Assembly: GCA_003518245.1 (NCBI GenBank)
Contig: DOZA01000052.1
Location: 4,786 to 17,960 of the forward strand
Length of the DNA: 13,175 bases
Direction: 5' to 3'
From: Bacteroidales bacterium
Lineage (GTDB): Bacteria > Bacteroidota > Bacteroidia > Bacteroidales > VadinHA17
The position numbers and the translations under genes were made by a program. The notes under the pieces were generated by a model. It was not told the DNA's origin and ran no database searches. It saw only the letters and a list, made by a program, of their open reading frames with translations. Below, one piece after another: positions 7,495 to 13,175 of the stretch. Position 1 is the stretch's first letter; every line of letters starts with the position of its first letter.

Positions 7495-7513
7495 ACACTT
7501 TGATTTTAAGTGT
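7495..7513 (-). promoter_or_regulatory. Hairpin directly before the hemD TTG start
   Basis: In the minus-strand RNA, ACACTT pairs with AAGTGT (6 bp) across a 7-nt loop, AAAATCA. It ends one base before the TTG start codon of hemD. The stem is AT-rich and short, so it would be only marginally stable. It could limit ribosome access to an already weak start codon. Confidence 0.3.
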
Positions 7514-7531
7514 ACAACAACTAGCCTTCTA

Positions 7532-8245
7532 TTAATAATCCTGGCCGCTCAGATATCTTAACAATATCAGAGCCGGGAAAAATTCCAGTGTGCAAAGATA
7601 CAAAATCAAATAAAATAATGAAAACCTCCTTTTAAGAAAAATATATATAAGCCTTATGATCCTTAACAGATAAATAACCGAAATCATTATGAGCGAGAAG
7701 AAAATGATATATCTGTCGGGGATGCTTATGAGGTAGGAAATAAAAAAGTTTACTATCATAAGCATTATTCCCATAAGTTTATAACCGTGGGAAATATTGA
7801 AAAAATATTCCCTGAATGCATCAGATGAACGTGAAAGAGAACCAATGGCCAGGTTAACAATATACCTGGATAAAATAGCAAGTGATATTACAACCAGGTT
7901 AAACAGCCATAGCAGGAAGGGATTCAGATGATAGAAGTGTAGGTTAAAATGGAATTCGGCAAACAGTATAAATGTAGGAATACTTAGAAGGCTTAAGGCG
8001 CCCAGCAGCAATTGAAAAACCTCAACACCTGGGGTGGAGTTCCTGTAAACATTATTTGCATACTTATTACTGAAAACGATCCTTATGATCGTGTTGAGTG
8101 AATAACTTTCTTTAAGCGAAACGATAAGATAAATCAATACAGGCAATATCAATAAAGCAAACACCCATTCCGATCTCGGGATATCATCTTTCAGATAATC
8201 ACTGGCATTCTGTATTATCATCATAATATTAGAAATAGTCCACAT
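7532..8245 (-). CDS. DUF4271 family integral membrane protein
   Basis: A 237-residue protein with about six predicted membrane helices (roughly 27-44, 76-97, 109-130, 155-175, 179-203 and 209-231). The C-terminal FYLILYLCTLEFFPALILLRYL and the position beside hemD fit the uncharacterised DUF4271 family of Bacteroidota. No catalytic motif is evident. A FREYFFNISHGYKLMGI stretch (144-160) leads into helix 4 and includes a histidine at 153. The biochemical function is unknown; linkage to hemD suggests, but does not show, a role in haem or cytochrome biology. The first ATG overlaps the deoC end by 17 bp; ATG codons at residues 8-9 would begin 4 bp after the deoC stop and are equally plausible starts. 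Translational coupling to deoC is likely either way. Confidence 0.8.
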   Translation of the reverse strand: MWTISNIMMIIQNASDYLKDDIPRSEWVFALLILPVLIYLIVSLKESYSLNTIIRIVFSNKYANNVYRNSTPGVEVFQLLLGALSLLSIPTFILFAEFHFNLHFYHLNPFLLWLFNLVVISLAILSRYIVNLAIGSLSRSSDAFREYFFNISHGYKLMGIMLMIVNFFISYLISIPDRYIIFFSLIMISVIYLLRIIRLIYIFLKRRFSLFYLILYLCTLEFFPALILLRYLSGQDY

Positions 8246-9074
8246 TTCTTCCTTCTACTTCGCTTAATAAACTGTTGGCCAGACTGCTTGCACCTATCCT
8301 GAAGTTTTCAGGCAGAAGCCATTCTTTACCAAGAATCATTTCGATAATAGAATAATAAATTACAGCATCCTTATAAGTTGAGATGCCACCAGCAGGTTTA
8401 ATACCAACCATTATGCCTCTGTCGTGGTAAAAGTCCCGTATTGCATGACACATAATGTATACATCTTCTGGTGAGGCCGACTCTTTTTCTTTACCTGAAG
8501 AGGTTTTGATGAAATCGGCACCTGATTCAATAGCAAGCATTGAAGCATCAAATATCATTTCAGGCTCAGACAATACACCACTTTCAATAATTATTTTGAG
8601 GTGTTTATCAGCCATAATATTTTTTATTTCAGCTATTTCATCTTTAATATAGTTCTTATTACCCCTTAAGAACTCTCCTACTGGCATTACCATATCAATT
8701 TCGTCAGCTCCGGCATCCAGGGCTTCTCTGACTTCCAGGGTCTTTACTGCAGTGGTAGTTTGAGAAGAAGGAAAACCACCGGCCACCGAGGCAATCTTAA
8801 TAGTTGGATCCTCTAGGTTTTTCTTTACCACGTGTACCAGGCGGGGATAAACACATATGCCTGCAAATGCAGGAAGGTCAGGGAAAACAAATGAATAATT
8901 ATTTACTTTTTCGCAGATCTTTTCAATAGTAGAAGAATTATCAGTTACGTTGAGACTCGTAAAGTCAAGCAGACCAATTATCCTTCTGGGATTAACAGGG
9001 TTAATATCTGATTGTGGTCTGGAAATAAGGTTTTTAATATCCTTTTTGCTTTTACCGTGGAATGTATTACTCAT
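8229..9074 (-). CDS. deoC: Deoxyribose-phosphate aldolase
   Basis: A complete 281-residue class I aldolase that reversibly cleaves 2-deoxyribose-5-phosphate into acetaldehyde and glyceraldehyde-3-phosphate during deoxynucleoside catabolism. The catalytic residues align well with E. coli DeoC: Asp127 in EIDMVMPV, the Schiff-base Lys190 in DFIKTSSGK, and the acid/base partner Lys226 in GIKPAGGI. GASSL (272-276) near the end binds the phosphate. The roughly 30-residue N-terminal extension is normal for the longer form found in this phylum, though it is shorter than I would expect. The ATG overlaps the stop codon of a 21-codon MazG-like stump, which suggests translation by re-initiation. In Bacteroidota deoC typically lies with mazG-like and dtd genes, and dtd is indeed nearby, beyond the MFS gene. 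Confidence 0.95.
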   Translation of the reverse strand: MSNTFHGKSKKDIKNLISRPQSDINPVNPRRIIGLLDFTSLNVTDNSSTIEKICEKVNNYSFVFPDLPAFAGICVYPRLVHVVKKNLEDPTIKIASVAGGFPSSQTTTAVKTLEVREALDAGADEIDMVMPVGEFLRGNKNYIKDEIAEIKNIMADKHLKIIIESGVLSEPEMIFDASMLAIESGADFIKTSSGKEKESASPEDVYIMCHAIRDFYHDRGIMVGIKPAGGISTYKDAVIYYSIIEMILGKEWLLPENFRIGASSLANSLLSEVEGRNVDYF

Positions 9075-9132
9075 TATTACCGGTATTTCTTATCCACTCA
9101 TCAACTTTACCCTGGGCTTGTTTTAATGTCAT
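9067..9132 (-). pseudogene. 5' stump of a MazG-like nucleotide pyrophosphohydrolase gene
   Basis: A 21-codon minus-strand frame begins 2 nt after the MFS stop and encodes MTLKQAQGKVDEWIRNTG followed by NNE and a stop. Its first 18 residues fit the N-terminus of the small MazG-like pyrophosphohydrolases of Bacteroidota, roughly 'MTLKEAQ..VD.WI...G', where 'VRYFSELTNM' would come next. Those enzymes are around 110 residues and hydrolyse non-canonical nucleoside triphosphates. Everything after the first 18 residues is missing, including the EExxE metal-binding helices, and the frame runs into the deoC start as ATGAGTAA. I infer a deletion that joined codon 18 or so to sequence just before deoC. 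The stump may still serve as a leader peptide coupling deoC translation. The match is short, so the identity is tentative, but the location between dtd and deoC supports it. Confidence 0.6.
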
Positions 9133-9134
9133 AA

Positions 9135-10514
9135 TTATCTGTTATTTAGTTTTTTATTTCTGGCAAGTGAAGCAAATATTGCCGGAATACAGATCAGTGC
9201 AAATATAATAAGACCTGTTCTTATTGTTTTAAGAAGCCTGTCAAAATTATCAGGATTTATGGCCTCATCCCCAAGGTTAATAGAAATAAGCATCATGGCA
9301 ATACCCAGGCTGGTCGTTTGTCCTATCATTCTCATGGTGCCCAGCATACCGCTGGCAATACCGAGATGTTTTTTCTCAACACTGCTCATTATTGCATTTG
9401 AATTGGGAGAGCTGAAAAGAGCGTAGCCAAGGCCGATAAGTGCAAATATACTGATGATATAAGCCAGTGATGTTGAATGCTGGATAAAAGTAAGGGCAAA
9501 TATACCAACAGAGGTTATTCCTATACCGGTTGATGCTATATGCCCGGGATTTTTTTTATCAGAGAGTTTTCCTGCCGGGATAGAGAAAAGGGCCATGATA
9601 ACCGGTTGAGTCATTATTATAAACCCGGCAGTTCTTGCATCAAGTCCCTTAAGGTACTGCAAATAAAGACTCATAAAAAAACCTATGGCAGCGGTAGCTG
9701 AATAGTGAATCATGGCTGCCAGGTTTGAGAAACTGAATACTTTGTTGGAAAGAAGAAGGCGCATATCAATAAGGGGAAACCTGGCTTTGCGTTCGTAAAA
9801 AAAGAAAGATAAAAACAACAGGAATCCGGCAGAAACAAGTAATATCCCTGTTGTTCCCGGTATCCTGGAAAAACCAAGAAGGCTGAGAACAAGGCCTGCT
9901 CCAAGTAATAATGATCCCGGTATATCCAGACGTTCTCCTTTTGCTTCTGACCATTCCGTCCTTATCCTGGTAAAGGTGAGATATGCGGCTGTAATTGAAA
10001 CAGGTATAAGGAAAGCAAATATACTCCTCCATCCCAGGTATTCTGTAAGAAGGCCTCCAATGAATGGACCGCTCGATAAACCAGCATATACAGCAGTAAT
10101 ATTTATACCCATTGCCTTACCTCTTTCTCCGGGAGGGAAGACAGAAGTGATTATTGCCATGCTTGTACCAAAGATCATGGCACTTGAAATACCTTGTAAT
10201 GCCCTTATTATAAGGAAGTAAAAAATATTGCCTGTAAACAGTATGCAGGTTGTGGTAATGCTAAACAGAATCAAACCTGACATAAAGATCTTTTTTCTGC
10301 CCAGTATATCTCCCAGCCTTCCAAAGGGCAGAATAAATATTGCGGTACCAAGCAGATAGGAAGTAACAACCCAGTTAAGTTCTTTGGCACTTGCTTCCAG
10401 CTCTGAACCAATAGAAGGCAGGGCAAGATTTACAGCAGAGCCCATGAATGGGGTAATAAAAGCTGAAAAGGCAGCTATTAATAAAACTGATCTTTTAAGC
10501 TCCCGGGTACTCAT
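9135..10514 (-). CDS. MFS multidrug exporter, DHA2 (EmrB/QacA-like) family
   Basis: A 459-residue membrane transporter, hydrophobic throughout, with about 14 helices expected. DHA2 hallmarks are visible: NLALPSIGSEL (29-39) after helix 1, motif A GRLGDILGRKK (65-75), an Arg in RALQGIS (104-110, motif B), and motif C ending SGPFIGGLL (138-146), which marks proton-driven antiporters. These pumps export drugs, dyes or bile-salt-like compounds across the inner membrane; the substrate cannot be read from sequence. No membrane-fusion or outer-membrane partner gene is nearby. The ATG overlaps the dtd stop by 4 bp (ATGA), and the stop is 2 nt before the MazG-like stump, so the gene sits exactly between dtd and the mazG-deoC pair. 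This looks like an insertion into a conserved gene group. Confidence 0.88.
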   Translation of the reverse strand: MSTRELKRSVLLIAAFSAFITPFMGSAVNLALPSIGSELEASAKELNWVVTSYLLGTAIFILPFGRLGDILGRKKIFMSGLILFSITTTCILFTGNIFYFLIIRALQGISSAMIFGTSMAIITSVFPPGERGKAMGINITAVYAGLSSGPFIGGLLTEYLGWRSIFAFLIPVSITAAYLTFTRIRTEWSEAKGERLDIPGSLLLGAGLVLSLLGFSRIPGTTGILLVSAGFLLFLSFFFYERKARFPLIDMRLLLSNKVFSFSNLAAMIHYSATAAIGFFMSLYLQYLKGLDARTAGFIIMTQPVIMALFSIPAGKLSDKKNPGHIASTGIGITSVGIFALTFIQHSTSLAYIISIFALIGLGYALFSSPNSNAIMSSVEKKHLGIASGMLGTMRMIGQTTSLGIAMMLISINLGDEAINPDNFDRLLKTIRTGLIIFALICIPAIFASLARNKKLNNR

Positions 10515-10963
10515 TCCTTATTCCTGGTATCAATAATGATAGTAACAGGTCCGTTGTTTACCAGGTGGACATCCATCATTGCTCCAAATTCACCGGTACC
10601 CGGATGGATGCCTGATACATCATGGAAGTATTTTATAAACCTGTTATACAAAGGTATAGCTTTATCCGGTTTGGCGGCTTTTATATATGATGGTCTGTTG
10701 CCCTTCTTTGTCTTTGCATGCAGTGTAAACTGGCTGACAATGATAATTTCACCATTAATATCACCCAGGGAAAGATTCATTATTCCCTCGCTGTCATTAA
10801 ATACCCTGAGCTGGAATATCTTATTTGCCAGCCATTTGATATCATCATCATTGTCGTTATCCTCAATACCAAGAAACACAAGAAGACCATTACCGATTTT
10901 CGACTTTTCCGATCCTTCTATTATTACCGACGCTTTACTTACTCTCTGTATTACTGCTCGCAT
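10511..10963 (-). CDS. dtd: D-aminoacyl-tRNA deacylase
   Basis: A complete 150-residue DTD enzyme that hydrolyses D-amino acids (and glycine mischarged on tRNA-Ala) from tRNA, enforcing homochirality in translation. The start MRAVIQRVSKASV, the SQFTL motif (77-81) and the cross-subunit Gly-Pro motif in NNGPVTI (136-142) are intact; the last provides the chirality-selective pocket in the homodimer. GTGEFGAMM (122-130) also matches. The length is normal. Its ATG lies 13 nt inside the end of the upstream PHP gene, and its stop overlaps the MFS start, so translation of the three is probably coupled. DTD next to MazG-like and DeoC genes is the layout I know from Bacteroidota; here the MFS gene intervenes. 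Confidence 0.96.
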   Translation of the reverse strand: MRAVIQRVSKASVIIEGSEKSKIGNGLLVFLGIEDNDNDDDIKWLANKIFQLRVFNDSEGIMNLSLGDINGEIIIVSQFTLHAKTKKGNRPSYIKAAKPDKAIPLYNRFIKYFHDVSGIHPGTGEFGAMMDVHLVNNGPVTIIIDTRNKE

Positions 10964-11757
10964 ACATCTGAATTTAGCGGTTTAATTATCCTTTCGCGAT
11001 TATTGAAAGATACCATTTCAGTAAAACCTGCATTTATTAAAAGCGAATGAGCATCATTAAAATACTGGCCGAGACGGGATGGGTTGTGAGCATCGGAGTT
11101 AACAAGTACCGGCACTCCCTCTTCCCTGAAAATATGAAGATAACGACGGTCAGGGTAGAAATCTTTCAGAGGTTTGTTCATACCATTTGTATTTATTTCA
11201 AAAGGTATGTCTGATGTGTGAAGCTCCCGGGCAAGGAAGCAGTAAAATGACTCCGCATTGGCAGAAGGGAAATACCTGAATATCCTGACAAGATCAATAT
11301 GTGCCATAAAATCAAATAATCGCGAGGATGCCGCCTGTGCAATAAGCTTGAAATAAGACTCAAAAAGTTTATTTATATCCTTGTTTTCATAATATTCAGG
11401 TCCGAGATCAACACTGACATTATTCATATAATGAACTGAGCCTATTACATAATCAAGAGGCAGACCTGATATATATTTATTTATCTCTTCTTCTTTATCA
11501 GGAAAATAATCAACTTCCAGGCCCAGCCTGACTGTTATACCTGAGACCGATTCTTTGAGCTTGATGATTCGGTCAATGTATTCATCAAGCAGGGATAGTC
11601 TGATACTCCAGTCCTGCTGTTCATCAGTGAGCGTGAGATGATCGGAAAATCCTATCTCAGATAGCCCTATTTCAATAGCTCTGCTTATATAGTCTTCAGG
11701 CCAGCCCTTCCCATCACTATAATAAGTATGTGTATGATAATCAGTTTTATAGATCAT
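10951..11757 (-). CDS. PHP-domain phosphoesterase, histidinol-phosphatase-like
   Basis: A complete 268-residue PHP metallophosphoesterase. The metal ligands of the fold can be traced: His8 and His10 in DYHTHT, Asp15, His40 in FSDHL, Glu81 in LGLEVDY, His109 in GSVHY, His153 in AHIDL, and Asp222/His224 in NSDAHNP. The order and length fit the HisK/HisJ histidinol-phosphatase class, which removes phosphate from L-histidinol phosphate in histidine synthesis. No his genes are nearby, and PHP proteins also act on other phosphates, so the substrate is uncertain and I give no gene symbol. The gene opens the minus-strand run and overlaps dtd by 13 bp. A promoter-like GATTACTTTG lies about 75-84 bp upstream in the divergent region shared with the Crp/Fnr gene. 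Confidence 0.85.
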   Translation of the reverse strand: MIYKTDYHTHTYYSDGKGWPEDYISRAIEIGLSEIGFSDHLTLTDEQQDWSIRLSLLDEYIDRIIKLKESVSGITVRLGLEVDYFPDKEEEINKYISGLPLDYVIGSVHYMNNVSVDLGPEYYENKDINKLFESYFKLIAQAASSRLFDFMAHIDLVRIFRYFPSANAESFYCFLARELHTSDIPFEINTNGMNKPLKDFYPDRRYLHIFREEGVPVLVNSDAHNPSRLGQYFNDAHSLLINAGFTEMVSFNNRERIIKPLNSDVCEQ

Positions 11758-11831
11758 AAGCTTAAGCTATCCGGTTTTTGATAAGATTGCCATATCATGC
11801 AACAGTTCCTCTAATGTGGTATAGAGAAACC

Positions 11832-11841
11832 CAAAGTAATC
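11832..11841 (-). promoter_or_regulatory. Promoter-like GATTACTTTG upstream of the PHP gene
   Basis: The minus strand reads GATTACTTTG here. TTACTTTG fits the TAnnTTTG -7 element at five of six fixed positions. The same 10 bases occur in the opposite direction at 11899-11908, before the Crp/Fnr gene. This site could start the long minus-strand transcript with a leader of about 68 nt, or could be a shared regulator site. No clear -33 box is seen. Confidence 0.35.
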
Positions 11842-11898
11842 AGAAAATAAACAATAACATAAAAACTGAACAAAATACTCCCGGAAATTATTTTAATA

Positions 11899-11916
11899 GA
11901 TTACTTTGTATACAAA
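11899..11916 (+). promoter_or_regulatory. Promoter-like element overlapping a perfect 12-bp palindrome before the Crp/Fnr gene
   Basis: GATTACTTTG (11899-11908) provides a near-consensus -7 box ending in TTTG. It overlaps TTTGTATACAAA (11905-11916), a perfect 12-bp palindrome ending 13 bp before the ATG at 11930. A dimeric helix-turn-helix regulator such as the downstream Crp/Fnr protein could bind there and block its own promoter. It is not a classical FNR box (TTGATnnnnATCAA). The sequence match is direct; autoregulation is inferred. Confidence 0.42.
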
Positions 11917-11929
11917 TTGATAATCTGTT

Positions 11930-12622
11930 ATGATAGATACCAGCAAATGCCAGTGTTCAGACTGCCAGTTCAGAAATGTTACTTTTTCGACACTTGAGGA
12001 TTCCGAAATAACAACATTATGTGATTATCACCGCGAATATTCATATAGTAAAGGTGGTCTTATTCACAAAGAAGGAGATCCGATACAGGAATTCAAATAT
12101 TTAAAAAGCGGCCTTGTTAAAGTATACAGGGCATCAAATTCAGGAGAAGAACAGATATTAGCAATCAACAAACCATTTGATTTTGTAAGTAATATAAGTA
12201 TTTTTTCAGAAGAGAGATATAAGTACTCGGTATCAGCAATTGAGGAATCGGTAATATGCAGTATTAAGCTTGATTATATACGCTCCCTGATATTGAACCA
12301 CGGTAACTTCGCGCTGGAATTTATGACCAGGCTTTCACAGATAACAGATAAGATCATTTTACAGACACTGGATATTAGAAACAGGAACCTGGCAGGCAGG
12401 GTGGCCTATGTTCTTTTATATTTTGCAAATGATATTTATAAATCCATGATATTTGATCTTCCGGTGTCGCGTAAAGAAATTGCTGACTTTATAAGCATGA
12501 GTACAGCCAATGTGATCAGGACACTTTCCGATTTCAGAAAGGAGGAAATAATTAAACTGCATGGCAAGACAGTTGAGATAGTGAATTATGAAAAACTTGA
12601 AATGATATCTTCAAGAGGTTAA
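11930..12622 (+). CDS. Crp/Fnr-family transcriptional regulator with N-terminal cysteine cluster
   Basis: A complete 230-residue Crp/Fnr-type regulator. The cyclic-nucleotide-binding-like beta-roll spans about 25-140 (KGGLIHKEGDPIQEFKYL, SGLVKVYR), a long dimerisation helix covers about 125-160, and a winged helix occupies about 165-225, with VSRKEIADFISMSTANVIRT carrying the HTH. The effector site does not look like the cAMP pocket of E. coli Crp. The N-terminus has Cys7, Cys9, Cys12 and Cys31, and Cys110 lies in the sensor domain. Four N-terminal cysteines plus one internal recall the Fe-S ligands of FNR (Cys20, 23, 29, 122), but the spacing differs, so redox or metal sensing is only a possibility. 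The recognition helix lacks the ExxSR of FNR and the RExxxR of Crp, so its DNA site may be different. It is divergent from the PHP operon across 172 bp. Confidence 0.9.
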   Translation: MIDTSKCQCSDCQFRNVTFSTLEDSEITTLCDYHREYSYSKGGLIHKEGDPIQEFKYLKSGLVKVYRASNSGEEQILAINKPFDFVSNISIFSEERYKYSVSAIEESVICSIKLDYIRSLILNHGNFALEFMTRLSQITDKIILQTLDIRNRNLAGRVAYVLLYFANDIYKSMIFDLPVSRKEIADFISMSTANVIRTLSDFRKEEIIKLHGKTVEIVNYEKLEMISSRG

Positions 12623-12726
12623 TAATACTGGTGCGACTGTTACAGAACATTGTCTCAAAAGATTTCTGTTGCCCGGAAAATTATACTTTTATATAGACAA
12701 ATAAATAACCTGTAATACTCATATCT

Positions 12727-13175
12727 ATGAAAAAAACTATATCCACAATCGCACTGGCTTTACTGTTCTGTAATCTCTTCAGCCAGGATTATAAACCACT
12801 CAAGCAAATTACCTGGACCGAATCTGACAAAAATGATTCGGTTTATACTGTCGCCGGATACAGACATGGTATAAGTTTTTTTCCCCAGGTAAAATATAGT
12901 GATGTTGAATACGTAGCAGGGGAAGAGCTGAATTTTGACCTGTTTCATTCAGCTGATGTAATGAATGAGTGGATGGTCAGATGGTCAAAAGAGTATCCAG
13001 GACTGGTTGACCTGTACGAGGTAGCAAAAAGTTACGAGGGAAGACCGATTCTGCAAATGACAATAACAAATAAAGAAACGGGGAAAGACACAGATAAGCC
13101 GGCAGCTTTCTTTGAGGGCAACAGGCACAGTGGTGAGATAACAAGTGCTGAATCAGTAATGTGGCTGGCACAACA
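12727..13175 (+). CDS. M14-family zinc carboxypeptidase, N-terminal part (cut by window edge)
   Basis: The frame opens at ATG 12727 and remains open to the window end, giving 149 complete codons. Residues 1 to about 19 form a Sec signal peptide (MKK, hydrophobic core, then FSQ), so the protein is exported; the Cys15 context does not fit a lipobox. Residues 87-108 (EYPGLVDLYEVAKSYEGRPI) match the start of the M14 peptidase domain, and GNRHSGEITSAE (131-142) carries the first two zinc ligands, His134 and Glu137, of the HxxE motif. The third zinc histidine and the catalytic glutamate lie beyond the edge. The family removes C-terminal residues from peptides. It starts 104 bp after the Crp/Fnr stop on the same strand; a separate promoter is possible but not clear. 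Confidence 0.88.
   Translation, partial: MKKTISTIALALLFCNLFSQDYKPLKQITWTESDKNDSVYTVAGYRHGISFFPQVKYSDVEYVAGEELNFDLFHSADVMNEWMVRWSKEYPGLVDLYEVAKSYEGRPILQMTITNKETGKDTDKPAAFFEGNRHSGEITSAESVMWLAQ

Noticed and set aside
10536..10985. 149-codon plus-strand open frame opposite dtd
   Set aside because: It is an antisense shadow of dtd, which has complete family motifs; the translation resembles no protein I know.
11809..11826. CTCTA/TAGAG hairpin in the PHP upstream region
   Set aside because: Only 5 bp of AT-rich stem with an 8-nt loop; expected by chance.
12684..12691. TACTTTTA as a -7 promoter box for the M14 peptidase gene
   Set aside because: The last base departs from TAnnTTTG and no -33 box is correctly spaced, so it is not called.
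12995..13171. Minus-strand open frame opposite the M14 peptidase
   Set aside because: It is a shadow of a clear signal peptide-bearing peptidase on the plus strand.
1..13175. CRISPR arrays, tRNA or rRNA genes, insertion sequences, defence or toxin-antitoxin modules
   Set aside because: No regularly spaced repeats, cloverleaf sequences, transposase genes, terminal inverted repeats or such gene families were recognised.

Overview
The window looks like a chromosomal segment of a Bacteroidota bacterium, most likely Bacteroidales or a close relative; this placement is inference. The signs are an AT-rich genome, little Shine-Dalgarno sequence before genes, promoter-like TAnnTTTG elements, a DUF4271 membrane protein next to a Bacteroidota-type HemD, RnpA and an S41 protease, and a deoC/dtd neighbourhood that in this phylum usually includes a MazG-like pyrophosphohydrolase.

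Layout. Positions 28-410 hold a decayed carotenoid locus: a shortened C-terminal piece of phytoene desaturase (crtI) runs directly into the C-terminal tail of phytoene synthase (crtB). Positions 490-3985 (+) carry queD, polA and moaD, closely spaced behind one good promoter-like element. From 11757 down to 4071 every gene is on the minus strand. In transcription order these are a PHP-domain phosphoesterase, dtd, a DHA2-type MFS exporter, a 21-codon stump of a MazG-like gene, deoC, a DUF4271 membrane protein, hemD, rnpA, an S41 C-terminal processing protease and moaE. Many of these genes overlap or nearly touch. A 172-bp divergent intergenic region (11758-11929) separates this run from a Crp/Fnr-type regulator (+). 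An M14 zinc carboxypeptidase follows (+) and is cut by the right edge.

Function. The content is mainly housekeeping: 7-deazaguanine or pterin chemistry (QueD), DNA replication and repair (PolA), molybdopterin synthase (MoaD and MoaE, encoded tail to tail), haem synthesis (HemD), tRNA processing (RnpA), tRNA proofreading (Dtd), deoxynucleoside catabolism (DeoC), envelope proteolysis (S41, M14), drug efflux (MFS) and a cysteine-rich Crp/Fnr regulator.

What is unusual. There are two deletion scars, crtI/crtB and mazG/deoC. An MFS gene sits inside the dtd-mazG-deoC neighbourhood. Hairpins lie at the starts of hemD (which has a TTG start) and rnpA. A perfect 12-bp palindrome overlaps the likely promoter of the Crp/Fnr gene. 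I see no CRISPR array, insertion sequence, tRNA, rRNA or convincing new multi-gene system.
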